A stretch of DNA of 9,384 bases from an uncultured Variovorax sp. (lineage in GTDB: Bacteria > Pseudomonadota > Gammaproteobacteria > Burkholderiales > Burkholderiaceae), in NCBI GenBank assembly GCA_946478645.1, contig CAMLCW010000204.1, positions 1-9,384 of the forward strand, written 5' to 3'. Positions within the stretch are counted from its first letter, which is position 1. Each line of letters starts with the position of its first letter. The translations under genes and the position numbers were made by a program. This document shows, one piece after another, positions 1-7,633 of this stretch. Below the pieces are notes generated by a model. That model did not search any database. It was not told the DNA's origin and worked only from the letters and a program-made list of their open reading frames with translations.

Positions 1-708
1 GAACGCACAGGCGCCGAGCCCGAGGCCGATGCCAGGCATCAGGATGCGCAGCTGCTGCCAGGTCGCCCCCGCGAAGCTCGCGTCGTCCCAGGCCTTGAAT
101 GCACGCGCCTGGGTCTCGTCGATGAAGTGCATCAGCACGCTGATCAGCCCGACCGCCAGGTAGCCGAGCATCAGGCCGATGATCAGCAGCGTGACGGTCC
201 CCACATGCCGCGACAGCACGGCCAGCAGGCCCAGCACCGCGGCGGAGCCGCAGATCGACGCCACGGCCAGCCCGACGTCGCCCATCAGGCCGTAGCGCAG
301 CAGGAAGGCATTGCCGACCACGCCCGCGAAGGTGACGAGCAGCGCGCTGCCGAGCCGCGCCCCGTGCACGATGCCGAGCACGAACGGGTCCGCGAGCGGA
401 TTGCGGAACAGCGTCTGCAGCAGCAGCCCCGCCACGCCCAGCGCGGCGCCGGAGAACATCGCATTGAGTGCGCGCGGCAGCCGGAAGCCCAGCACGATGT
501 CCTGCCAGACCCGCTGTGCGGTCGAGCCGGTGGTGAGCAGCTCGACGATGGCGCCGACGGGGATCGCCACCGAGCCCAGCGACAGCTCGGCCACCAGCAG
601 CAGCACCAGCAGCACCGCGAGCGCGGGGAACCAGCCGCGCGCGCGCCGGCCCGGCGAGGCCAAGTGCAAGGCGGTGGCGGGAAAGGAGGCAGGCGCGGGT
701 GTGCTCAT
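1..708 (-). CDS. FecCD-family metal-chelate ABC permease (3' end outside window)
   Basis: Inner-membrane permease of a type II (BtuC/FecCD/FhuB-like) importer that moves a siderophore- or cobalamin-type chelate from its periplasmic binding protein into the cytoplasm. The frame opens with ATG at 708 and stays open to base 1, giving 236 visible residues; the family is usually 330-350, so about 100 C-terminal residues lie beyond the edge. Residues 1-26 are a short cytoplasmic tail, followed by hydrophobic segments near 27-47 and further helices after residue 77. The family hallmark is clear at 77-116: LPRALNA, then GAALGVAGLLLQ, then RNPLADPFVLGI. The WDDASFAGATW stretch (residues 207-217) matches the usual FecCD WxxGSxxxxxW segment. 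Its start overlaps the stop of the binding-protein gene by four bases (ATGA), so it belongs to the same transporter as the two genes upstream. No strong Shine-Dalgarno is visible, consistent with translational coupling. The family call is secure; the substrate is not readable. Confidence 0.93.
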   Translation of the reverse strand, partial: MSTPAPASFPATALHLASPGRRARGWFPALAVLLVLLLVAELSLGSVAIPVGAIVELLTTGSTAQRVWQDIVLGFRLPRALNAMFSGAALGVAGLLLQTLFRNPLADPFVLGIVHGARLGSALLVTFAGVVGNAFLLRYGLMGDVGLAVASICGSAAVLGLLAVLSRHVGTVTLLIIGLMLGYLAVGLISVLMHFIDETQARAFKAWDDASFAGATWQQLRILMPGIGLGLGACAF

Positions 709-1940
709 GGCAGGCGGCGAAGAAAGCGGGCCGAGGCGTGGTCGCCGACCAGTTCCGGGTGCAGGGCGCCGATGGCTTCGGCGAGCTGGATGTGGGGCCG
801 GGTCATGCCCTGGTCCTGGTACGGATAGGCCCATGCCCCGGTGTAGCCGCGGTCCCAGGCGTACACCCGTCCTTCATCGACGGCATCGAACCAGCCGTGC
901 AGCGCATTCGCTGCCACCAGCGCCTTGCGGTCGGCCTGGCCGCCGAGCGTGCCGAGCCACACCGTGGCATCGCCGCCCTGCGCATACATCTTCTCGAACG
1001 GCGCGTAGACCAGGCTGCTGGTCTGGGGATCGTCGCCCATGACGTAGTCGCCGCCGGCATCGCGGATCAGTTGCGCGCGGTGGTTGCGGCCGCCGAAGGC
1101 CTCGATCGTGTCGCGGCTGCTCGCGAACCCGGCCATCACCAATGGACGCGAACGCGCCTGCGCGGCGACCGCCTTCCACTGCGCGTATTGCGCCGCGATC
1201 CCGGTGAAGGTCGCGTCGCCGAGCGCTTCGCGATTGGATAGCAGCGCCAGCAGCTTGAGCCATTCGGCGCGCCCGAGCGGATGCGGTTCGTGGTGGTCCG
1301 CCTGCGGGATGGCGCGCACGCCGAGCTCCCACAGCCGCGGGTGCATGTTGCCTTGCGGATAGGCCGAGTAGAAGCTCAGGTAGACATCGGCCTGCACCGC
1401 CATCACCGGTTCGATGGACGCATGGCCATAGCCCGCCATCTCGTGCACCAGGCCTTGCGCGATGCGCTCGCGCACCGCCGGCACGGTGGCGCTGCGCGGG
1501 CTTTCCGAGCCGTGCAGACGGTCGACCAGCCCGAGTTCGTCGAGCGCACCCAGCATGGCTGAGTTGCCGGTCACCAGCCGCCGCACGGGCACCTCCACCA
1601 CCGGCACATGCGGGCCGTGCGGCGGCGTGGGCGTGCCGCACTGCACGAAGATGAATTCGATCACCTCGCCCGTCGCGACGCTGGGCCTGAAGCGCACGCG
1701 CTTGTAGTGCGGCGCGTACTCGACCTGCAGTTGCGCGGAATGGGTGAAGCGCGTCTTCTGCGGAAAGTAGTCGGTGCCGGGCCGGTAGTCGGCGACGCAA
1801 GCCGCGTCGAGGTTTCGCGCGGGCCCATCCGTGCCGACCTCGACCGATGGCCAGGGCGCGCGCGGCGGCGGCGCGATCTGCATGCATGCCGACAGCAGCG
1901 CCGCGCCGCCGAACGCCGCAAGCGCGCGTGCAGCGCTCAT
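705..1940 (-). CDS. FecB-type periplasmic metal-chelate binding lipoprotein
   Basis: Substrate-binding protein (Peripla_BP_2, FecB/BtuF-like) of 411 residues that would hand a chelate to the FecCD-type permease. The N-terminus is a lipoprotein signal: hydrophobic stretch to residue 18 and lipobox LSAC with Cys19 as the acylation site, so it is probably membrane-anchored. Residues 58-125 form an N-terminal extension typical of larger members (YFPQKTRF, VEYAPHYKRV). The binding domain follows, with GNSAMLGALDELGL (125-138), EPHPLGRAEW (218-227) and AWDRGYTG (361-368). Histidines cluster at 108/111 (PHGPH) and 216/217/220 (HHEPH), with a lone Cys101 nearby. I start it at ATG 1940 because this start yields the lipobox directly and overlaps the ATPase stop as ATGA; AGGG lies about 10 bases upstream. 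An upstream extension in the same frame to 2129 is arginine/alanine shadow sequence of the ATPase gene. Family is firm; a zinc or nickel chelate rather than iron is an inference from the neighbours. Confidence 0.88.
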   Translation of the reverse strand: MSAARALAAFGGAALLSACMQIAPPPRAPWPSVEVGTDGPARNLDAACVADYRPGTDYFPQKTRFTHSAQLQVEYAPHYKRVRFRPSVATGEVIEFIFVQCGTPTPPHGPHVPVVEVPVRRLVTGNSAMLGALDELGLVDRLHGSESPRSATVPAVRERIAQGLVHEMAGYGHASIEPVMAVQADVYLSFYSAYPQGNMHPRLWELGVRAIPQADHHEPHPLGRAEWLKLLALLSNREALGDATFTGIAAQYAQWKAVAAQARSRPLVMAGFASSRDTIEAFGGRNHRAQLIRDAGGDYVMGDDPQTSSLVYAPFEKMYAQGGDATVWLGTLGGQADRKALVAANALHGWFDAVDEGRVYAWDRGYTGAWAYPYQDQGMTRPHIQLAEAIGALHPELVGDHASARFLRRLP

Positions 1941-2938
1941 GCGAATTCGCCCTGCGATGCCGGCGCGTGGTGCAACGCCAGCCCCTCCACCAGCGCACCC
2001 AGCGTGCGGTAGTGGCGGGGCTCGCCGGCGGCCAGGCGCAGCAGGTAGCCTTCGCCGCTGGCATGCACCGCGTCCGCGGCGCGCGCGTCGATCGCGAAAC
2101 CTGCCCGCAGCAGCGCACGGCGCGCCCATGCGGCCGGGATGCCGTCACCCTCGAGCGCGATGGGCCGATCGCCGCCGCGCCCGACCACCAGTTCGCCGCG
2201 CTCCAGGTCGAACGCCAGCCCCTCGGCGGCGAAGGTGGCGCCGAGCAGCCCGCTCAGCGCGAGATCTTCGGGCGCACCCGTGTGGACCCGGCGCTGTCCG
2301 TCGATGAGCCAGAGCGTGTCGGCATAGCGCAGCGCCAGTTCGAGATCATGCGTCGACAGCAGCACGGCGATGCGTTGCCGGCGCGCCAGGTCGAGCAGCA
2401 GTTGCATCGTCTCGATGCGGCGCGGCAGGTCGAGGAAGGCCGTGGCCTCGTCGAGCACGAGCAGCCGCGGCGCCTGTGCGAGCGCCCGCGCGATCATGAG
2501 CTTCTGGCGCTCGCCGTCGGACAGCTCGGAGACCAGCCGATGCGCGAGCGCGCCGGCGCCGGCCTGCGCCAGGGCCGCGCGCACGGCGGCATGGTCCTGC
2601 GCGCCGAGGCGGCCCGTCCAGCCGAGGTGCGGATAGCGGCCGAGGCTCGCGAGCTCGTAGCCGGTCATGAGCGAGACCTGGACCCGCTCGGTGAGGACCA
2701 CGGACAGGCTGCACGCCCGCTCGGCCGGCGAGAGCGCCGCGAGCGGCTTGCCGTCGATGCACACCTCTCCCGCAAGTGCCGGCTGCATGCCGCACAGCGT
2801 GCGGATGAGCGTGGACTTGCCCGCGCCGTTGGCACCGATGAGGCAGACCAGCTGGCCCGCCGGGAGGCTCAGGTCGAGCGGGCCGAGCAAGGTCGTTCGG
2901 CCGTAGCCGGCCACCAGCCCCCGCGCAAGCAGTGCCAT
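1937..2938 (-). CDS. FecE/BtuD-type ABC ATPase with C-terminal extension
   Basis: Cytoplasmic ATPase of the chelate importer, 333 residues; the usual FecE/FepC/HmuV length is about 255-270. Walker A GANGAGKST is at 35-43, the signature is LSDGERQK at 139-146 (D and E replace the usual GGQ), Walker B is LLVLDEATAFLD at 159-170 (DEAT, not DEPT) and the switch His is His197 in LLSTHD. The Q-loop region reads SVVLTER near 79-85 and lacks the usual Gln; LTER before RVQVSLMTGYELASLGRYPH is, as I remember, a feature of one FecE-like subgroup, so it may be normal there. From about residue 240 on, roughly 90 residues beyond the ATPase core form a small extra domain of unknown role. The start ATG at 2938 overlaps the receptor stop as TGATG, and the stop overlaps the next start as ATGA. 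All catalytic elements except the Q-loop Gln are present, so it should hydrolyse ATP. Confidence 0.92.
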   Translation of the reverse strand: MALLARGLVAGYGRTTLLGPLDLSLPAGQLVCLIGANGAGKSTLIRTLCGMQPALAGEVCIDGKPLAALSPAERACSLSVVLTERVQVSLMTGYELASLGRYPHLGWTGRLGAQDHAAVRAALAQAGAGALAHRLVSELSDGERQKLMIARALAQAPRLLVLDEATAFLDLPRRIETMQLLLDLARRQRIAVLLSTHDLELALRYADTLWLIDGQRRVHTGAPEDLALSGLLGATFAAEGLAFDLERGELVVGRGGDRPIALEGDGIPAAWARRALLRAGFAIDARAADAVHASGEGYLLRLAAGEPRHYRTLGALVEGLALHHAPASQGEFA

Positions 2939-5112
2939 CAGAGCGTCATGCCGAAGGTGGCCATGACGCTGCGCGGCACGCCCGGGAAGGTCGGCACGAA
3001 GGCGCCGCCCGAATCGTAGTAGCGCTTGTTGCCGAGGTTCTGGACCGTCAGCTGCAGCTTGTAGCGCTGCGCCGGGCCGAAGCGGTAAGCCACGTTGGCA
3101 TCCCAGCGCACATAGGAAGGCAGCACGAAGGTGTTGCCGGTGTCGGCCTGGCGCGCACCGACGTAGATCGCGCCGAGTCCGGCGCTCAGGCCCGCGGCCG
3201 CGCCGCGGAAGTCGTAGGTCGACCAGAAGCTCGCGCTGCGGCGCGGGGCGTTGGCCAGCAGCTTGCCGGCCATGTCGGGGTCGCTGTCCTTCCTGATTTC
3301 GGCCTTGAGCTGGGTGTAGCTCGCCAGCAGGCGCCATTGCGGCGTGACGGTGAACGGCACGTCGAGCTCCCAGCCGCGGCTGCGCTGTTCGCCGACCTGG
3401 ATGACGTAGTTGAAGTCGTCGGGGTCCGACACCACGCCGTTGCGCCGGCGGATGTCGAACACCGCGAGCGTCGGCTCCAGCCGGCCATCGAGCAGGCTCA
3501 GCTTGGTCCCGACCTCCACCTGGCTGCCGCGCGAAGGGGCGGGGAGCGCGCCGCCGCGCAGCATGCCGCTGAAAGGCTCGGTCAGAAACGATTTCGACCA
3601 GCTCGCATAGAAGGAGGCCGCGGCCGAGGGCGTCCAGGTCAGGCCCACGCGCGGCGAGAGCGCGTCGTCGGAACGCACGAGCGTGTCGGATACCGGCAGG
3701 TACTGCGCACGGGCGTGGGTACGCGATCGGTCGTAGCGCAGTCCCAGCAGCAGCCGCCACTGCGCGCCGAGCTGGAGTTCGTCCTGCGCGTAGATGCCGA
3801 CGTTGCGGCTCTTGTAGTTCGATGCGTCGAAGGGCTGCAGGGGGCCCGCCGTCGTCGTGCCATGGACCGGGCGGTACAGGCTGATCGGCAGGTTGGTGGG
3901 AAAGCCGAACGGGCCCAGGTTGGCATCGGCCGTGAAGTCCCATTCGTCACGGTTGGCGTCCACGCCGAGCAACACCCGATGCCGGACGGCACCGGTCTCG
4001 AAGCGCCGCGAGATCTCGGCCATCAGCGAGGTATCGGTCTGCGCGTCGATGCTGCGCTGCTTGCGGCGGTTGACCTGCGGATCGAGGCTGTCCGCGCCGC
4101 TGAGCGGCGGGAAGCCGTACGGATACCAGAGCGCGTCGGTCTTGGCGTAGGAGGCCTGCACGCCGGCGCGCAGGTCCCAGCCGTTGTCGAAGCGGTGTTC
4201 GAGCACGAGGGAGCCGAGGACACTTTCGTTCTTCAGGCGCGCGTCGGGCTCGGCGTGGTTGGTGTGGATCGGCACCCGCAGGAACAGCGGGCTGTTGCCG
4301 AAGCCGCGGTCGAACGACCCGTTGCGCCGGCCGAGCTCGAGCTCGGCCGTCAGGCGCGTGCGCGCGCCGAGCTGCCACTGGAAGACCGGCGACACGAAGG
4401 CCGTGCGCGCGCCCACGAAGTCGCGAAAGCTCTTGTTGTCCTGCCACGAGCCCGTCAAGCGGTAGCTCAACGCGTCGCCCAGCGGGCCGGTGCTGTCGAA
4501 GGTGGCGCGGTAGAAGTCGTCGCTGCCGGCGGTGAGCTCGAAGCCGGTCCGTGCCTGGTCCTGCGGCTTCTTGGTGACGAGGTTGACCACGCCGCCGGGC
4601 TCGAAGCGCCCGTAGAGCGCCGAAGCCGGGCCCTTGAGCACCTCGATCTGCTCGATGTTGGCGAGCTCGTCGACCGGCGCGAACACGCTGCGGCGGAACC
4701 CGTTCTTGAGGTTGGCCGAGGTCGCGAAGCCGCGCAGCCGGAAGCGGTCGTTGCTGCCGCCCCATCCGACCTGCGGCGTCACGCCCGGCACCGTGCGCAC
4801 GGCTTCACCGAATGACGTGACACCACGGTCCTCGATCAGCTCGCGCGTGACCGTCTGGATCGAGAACGGCGTTTCCTTGACCGTGGTGTCGCTCTTGTTC
4901 GCTGTCGGTGCGACCACCGAACGGTAGGCGCGCTCGCGGGTGCCGGTGACCGTGACCGTGCCGAGCGCGGCCGGGGTGTTTTCCGCCTGTGCCTGGGCAT
5001 CCGCCAGGCACAGGAACATCGTGGCGGCCAGCATGGCAAGCGGCTGCGACCTGCGTGGCTGGCCTGTAGCGCGAGATGGGGCGTCCTCCCCGAGGTGGGA
5101 CAGGCGGCTCAT
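2938..5112 (-). CDS. TonB-dependent siderophore/metallophore-type outer-membrane receptor
   Basis: Outer-membrane gated channel of 724 residues, powered by TonB-ExbBD, for a metal chelate or metal ion. A signal peptide has an extended basic n-region (1-25), a hydrophobic core (LAMLAATMFLCLA) and cleavage near AQA at 41-43. GTVTVTG at 51-57 is a plausible TonB box. The plug spans about 78-183, with TPFSIQTVTRELI, FGEAVRTVPGV, FRLRGF and the strongly conserved IEVLKGPASALYGRFEPGG (156-174). The rest is beta-barrel; NLGNKRYYDSGG and the sequence end FGMTL are typical of siderophore receptors, although Leu, not Phe/Trp, is terminal. There is no N-terminal STN signalling domain, so it is a plain transporter rather than a transducer. 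ATG 5112 is favoured because it overlaps the upstream stop (ATGA); starting at Met27 would remove the basic n-region. Its own chelate is unknown. The position between a zinc-type and a chelate-type ABC importer suggests zinc or another divalent metal, but iron cannot be excluded. Confidence 0.93.
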   Translation of the reverse strand: MSRLSHLGEDAPSRATGQPRRSQPLAMLAATMFLCLADAQAQAENTPAALGTVTVTGTRERAYRSVVAPTANKSDTTVKETPFSIQTVTRELIEDRGVTSFGEAVRTVPGVTPQVGWGGSNDRFRLRGFATSANLKNGFRRSVFAPVDELANIEQIEVLKGPASALYGRFEPGGVVNLVTKKPQDQARTGFELTAGSDDFYRATFDSTGPLGDALSYRLTGSWQDNKSFRDFVGARTAFVSPVFQWQLGARTRLTAELELGRRNGSFDRGFGNSPLFLRVPIHTNHAEPDARLKNESVLGSLVLEHRFDNGWDLRAGVQASYAKTDALWYPYGFPPLSGADSLDPQVNRRKQRSIDAQTDTSLMAEISRRFETGAVRHRVLLGVDANRDEWDFTADANLGPFGFPTNLPISLYRPVHGTTTAGPLQPFDASNYKSRNVGIYAQDELQLGAQWRLLLGLRYDRSRTHARAQYLPVSDTLVRSDDALSPRVGLTWTPSAAASFYASWSKSFLTEPFSGMLRGGALPAPSRGSQVEVGTKLSLLDGRLEPTLAVFDIRRRNGVVSDPDDFNYVIQVGEQRSRGWELDVPFTVTPQWRLLASYTQLKAEIRKDSDPDMAGKLLANAPRRSASFWSTYDFRGAAAGLSAGLGAIYVGARQADTGNTFVLPSYVRWDANVAYRFGPAQRYKLQLTVQNLGNKRYYDSGGAFVPTFPGVPRSVMATFGMTL

Positions 5113-6005
5113 TGCGGGCCCCGTGACAGCGCGTCGGCGATCGTCCGCGCGTTGTGCGCGAAGAGCTTCAGGTAGGTGTCGGCCTCCGTGCCGGGCGACG
5201 AGAGTGCATCGGAATAGAGGCGCCCGCCCACCTGGACGCCGCCTTCGCGTGCGACGCGCTCGATGAGGCGCGGGTCGGAGATGTTCTCGACGAACACGGC
5301 GCGCACGTTCTCCTTGCGGATCTGGTCGATCAGCCGGGCCACGGTGGCGGCCGAGGCCTCGCTCTCGGTGCTCATCCCCCGCGGTGCGAGAAAGCGGACG
5401 TCGTACGCGGCGCCGAAATAGCCGAAGGCATCGTGCGAGGTGATCGCGCGGCGCGCGGCCACGGGAATGCCGTCGAAGCGCGCGCGAATCTCGTTGCCCA
5501 GCGCCTCGAGGCGCCCGGTGTAGTCGGCGGCCCGCTGCTCGAACTGTTGCGCTTGCCCGGGCCGCGCGCGCGCCAGGGCCTGTTGCAGGTTCTCCACGTA
5601 GCGCCGCGCGTTCGCGAGGTCCTGCCAGGCGTGCGGGTCGGTCCCTCGACCGAGCTTGCGCGTGGCGACGCCGTCGCTTGCCACCACCGTCGGACCGCGA
5701 TAGCCCGACGCCCTGACCAGCCGATCGAGCCAGCCTTCGAACCCCAGGCCGTTGACCACGACGAGGTCCGCGGCGGCGAGCCGGCCCGCATCGGCCGGAC
5801 TCGGTCGAAACACATGGGCGTCGGCATCGGGACCGACCAGCGCGGTGACCTCGACCGCATCGCCGCCGACCTCGCGCACCATGTCGGCCAGGATCGAGAA
5901 GCTGGCGACCACGCGCAAGGGCCGCGACGGCGTCTGCGCCCATGCGGGAACGGCGGCGGTCAGCGCAAGCAGCGCGGCGATCGAGGATCTGCGGGATGGA
6001 TTCAT
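5109..6005 (-). CDS. aztC: Zinc(/Mn)-binding periplasmic protein, AztC/ZnuA cluster A-I family
   Basis: Metal-binding protein of a type I metal ABC importer, 298 residues, exported by a Sec signal (basic MNPSRR, hydrophobic 8-19, cleavage after AWA at 23). Four candidate metal ligands sit where the family has them: His64 (DADAHVF), His125 (TDPHAW), His191 (ITSHDAFGYF) and Asp266 (LYSDALS). A histidine at the third site is typical of zinc binders; manganese binders of the PsaA/MntC type have Glu there. The 66- and 75-residue gaps between the last three ligands equal those I recall for AztC of Paracoccus denitrificans. The histidine-rich loop of enterobacterial ZnuA, usually before the second ligand, is missing (VATRKLGRGTDPH). 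The gene starts three bases after the permease stop and ends in an ATGA overlap with the receptor. Family is certain; the azt assignment and zinc preference are inference from motif spacing and neighbours. Confidence 0.87.
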   Translation of the reverse strand: MNPSRRSSIAALLALTAAVPAWAQTPSRPLRVVASFSILADMVREVGGDAVEVTALVGPDADAHVFRPSPADAGRLAAADLVVVNGLGFEGWLDRLVRASGYRGPTVVASDGVATRKLGRGTDPHAWQDLANARRYVENLQQALARARPGQAQQFEQRAADYTGRLEALGNEIRARFDGIPVAARRAITSHDAFGYFGAAYDVRFLAPRGMSTESEASAATVARLIDQIRKENVRAVFVENISDPRLIERVAREGGVQVGGRLYSDALSSPGTEADTYLKLFAHNARTIADALSRGPQ

Positions 6006-6008
6006 GGT

Positions 6009-6881
6009 TCAGTGACTGCGGTGGGAGCGGCGCCAGAGGCGCCAGAGAAGGCCGTCGCGTGGACCCGCGACGACGGAAACCAGGTACGCGCCGCCGGCGA
6101 CCAGCACGATCGCGGGCCCGGAGGGCCACTGGGCGTGGTACGAGAGCAGCAGGCCGGCAAAGCCGGAGAAGGCGGCGATCAGCGCCGCGACGAGCGCGAG
6201 GCTCCAGACCTCGGCGGCCCAGAATCGCGCGGCCGTGGCGGGCAGCATCATCAGGCCCACGGCCATCAGCGTGCCGAGCGCCTGGAAGCCCGCCACCAGG
6301 TTGGCAACGGTCAGCACCAGGAAAGCGCCATGGAGCAGCGCCCCCCGGCCGCCGACGCTGCGCAGAAAGCCCGGATCGAGGCACTCGACCACCAGCGGGC
6401 GGTAGATCGCGGCCAGCACCACCAGGGTGACGCTGGCCACGCCCACCACCAGCAGCAGCGCCGCGTCGTCCACGGCCAGCACACTGCCGAACAGCAGGTG
6501 CATCAGGTCGACGCTGCTGCCGTGCACCGACACCAGCAGCACGCCAAGCGCCAGCGCGATCAGGTAGAACGCAGCGAAGCTCGCGTCCTCGCGCTGCGAC
6601 GTGGCCCGCGCGACCCAGCCCGCAGCCAGCGCCACGGCCAGCGCAGCGAAGAAACCGCCGATGCTCATCGCCGGCAGCGAGAGTCCCGCCAGCACGAAGC
6701 CGACGGCGGCACCGGGCAGCAGTGCGTGGCCCATGGCGTCGCCCACCAGGCTCATGCGGCGCAGCACCAGCAGCGTCCCCATCGGCGCGCTGCCGAGCGC
6801 GAGCGCCAGCGACGAGACGAGGGCGCGGCGCATGAAGCCGTACTCGACGAATGGATCGAACAGGAGCGCGGACAGCGTCAT
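6009..6881 (-). CDS. aztB: Metal ABC transporter permease, AztB/ZnuB type
   Basis: Inner-membrane permease (ABC_membrane-3/ZnuB-TroC family) of 290 residues that forms the metal channel with the ATPase encoded just upstream. Hydrophobic helices are visible near 20-40, 56-70, 76-92, 101-118, 141-159, 183-200, 205-216, 227-246 and 256-271, the eight or nine expected. The early motif MRRALVSSL ... LRRMSLVGDAMGHALLPGAAVG (17-61) and the coupling-helix stretch FQALGTLMAVGLMMLP (199-214) are diagnostic. The tail is basic and His-containing (RRSHRSH). It starts at ATG 6881, overlapping the ATPase stop by ATGA and preceded by an AGGG about eight bases upstream. A longer in-frame reading back to 7673 is only the overlapping ATPase gene in another frame. 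Family call is firm; zinc follows from the binding protein and from the azt-like gene order A-B-C. Confidence 0.93.
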   Translation of the reverse strand: MTLSALLFDPFVEYGFMRRALVSSLALALGSAPMGTLLVLRRMSLVGDAMGHALLPGAAVGFVLAGLSLPAMSIGGFFAALAVALAAGWVARATSQREDASFAAFYLIALALGVLLVSVHGSSVDLMHLLFGSVLAVDDAALLLVVGVASVTLVVLAAIYRPLVVECLDPGFLRSVGGRGALLHGAFLVLTVANLVAGFQALGTLMAVGLMMLPATAARFWAAEVWSLALVAALIAAFSGFAGLLLSYHAQWPSGPAIVLVAGGAYLVSVVAGPRDGLLWRLWRRSHRSH

Positions 6882-7633
6882 GCCGCCGCCCTGCAGATCG
6901 GCGCCCGCTCGTCCCACGCCTCGGCCAGCTGGCGCGCGCGCAGCAGGTTGTCGGCGCTCAGCACTTCGGCCGTCGGGCCCCAGCCGATGCAGCGCCGCGC
7001 GAGCAGCAGCGTGCGGTCGAAGTGCGCCCGCACCTGCGCCAGGTCGTGCAGCACCGCGACCACGGTGCGTTGCTCGGCATGCCAGCGCCGCACCAGCGCG
7101 AGCAGGTCGGACGTGGTGCGGGCGTCGATCGCGTTGAAGGGCTCGTCGAGAAGGATCACCGGCGCGTCCTGCAGCAGCACGCGCGCGAAGAGCACCCGCT
7201 GGAACTGGCCGGCCGAGAGTTCCGCAATGCCGCGGCGCTCGAAGCCCTCGAGGCCGACCGCGGCGATGGCCCGGTGCACGGCCTCGCGTTGTGCCGCGTC
7301 GAGCCTGCCGAAGCTCCCGGTGCGGGCCCAGTGGCCGAGCGCAACCAGATCGAACACCCGGATCGGAAAGCTGCGGTCGATCTCGGACTGCTGGGGCAGC
7401 CATGCAACCCGCCCCGCGCAGCCGGCGTCGAACGTCACGTCGCCCTCGGCCGGCGGCATGCGGCCCATCATGGCGCGGAGCAGGCTGGTCTTGCCCGCAC
7501 CGTTCGGCCCGACGATCGCTGTCAGCGAGCCGGTGGCGAAGGTGCCCGAAAGGTGGTGCACGGCGGGATGGCCGCGGTAGGCGACAGTGAGGTTGCGCAG
7601 ACGGATCGCCGCCGTGCCCGGTTGCGCGCTCAT
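6878..7633 (-). CDS. aztA: Metal ABC transporter ATPase, AztA/ZnuC type
   Basis: Cytoplasmic ATPase of 251 residues that drives the zinc-type importer. Walker A GPNGAGKTS is at 42-50, the Q-loop is LPQQSEIDRSFP at 79-90, the signature LSAGQFQRVLFAR at 139-151, Walker B VILLDEPFNAID at 159-170, and the switch His196 in VLHD. All catalytic residues are intact and the length is normal. LPQQSEIDRSFPI with FDLVALG is characteristic of metal-importer ATPases of the ZnuC/MntB/AztA group, and the opening VAYRGHPAVHHLSG fits the AztA branch. ATG 7633 is chosen because it overlaps the stop of the upstream 33-codon frame (ATGA) and places the first strand normally; there is no good Shine-Dalgarno, so translation may depend on the small upstream gene. 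It is the first large gene after the palindrome and probably the first transporter gene of the operon. Confidence 0.93.
   Translation of the reverse strand: MSAQPGTAAIRLRNLTVAYRGHPAVHHLSGTFATGSLTAIVGPNGAGKTSLLRAMMGRMPPAEGDVTFDAGCAGRVAWLPQQSEIDRSFPIRVFDLVALGHWARTGSFGRLDAAQREAVHRAIAAVGLEGFERRGIAELSAGQFQRVLFARVLLQDAPVILLDEPFNAIDARTTSDLLALVRRWHAEQRTVVAVLHDLAQVRAHFDRTLLLARRCIGWGPTAEVLSADNLLRARQLAEAWDERAPICRAAA

Noticed and set aside
127..1042. Plus-strand frames at the left end (233 and 243 codons)
   Set aside because: They lie opposite the FecCD permease and lipoprotein genes and consist of Arg/Gln/His or Ser/Arg/Pro-rich shadow sequence.
1941..2129. 63-residue N-terminal extension of the FecB-type lipoprotein
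   Set aside because: It overlaps the ATPase gene, is Arg/Ala-rich, and would bury the signal peptide and lipobox that begin at 1940.
2932..4815. 627-codon plus-strand frame
   Set aside because: Antisense shadow of the TonB-dependent receptor, Arg/Ala/Val/Glu-rich with no recognisable domain.
5154..7580. 808-codon plus-strand frame
   Set aside because: It is antisense to three genes with clear motifs, is full of Arg/His/Gln/Ala low-complexity, and shows no family motif; long antisense frames are common in such GC-rich DNA.
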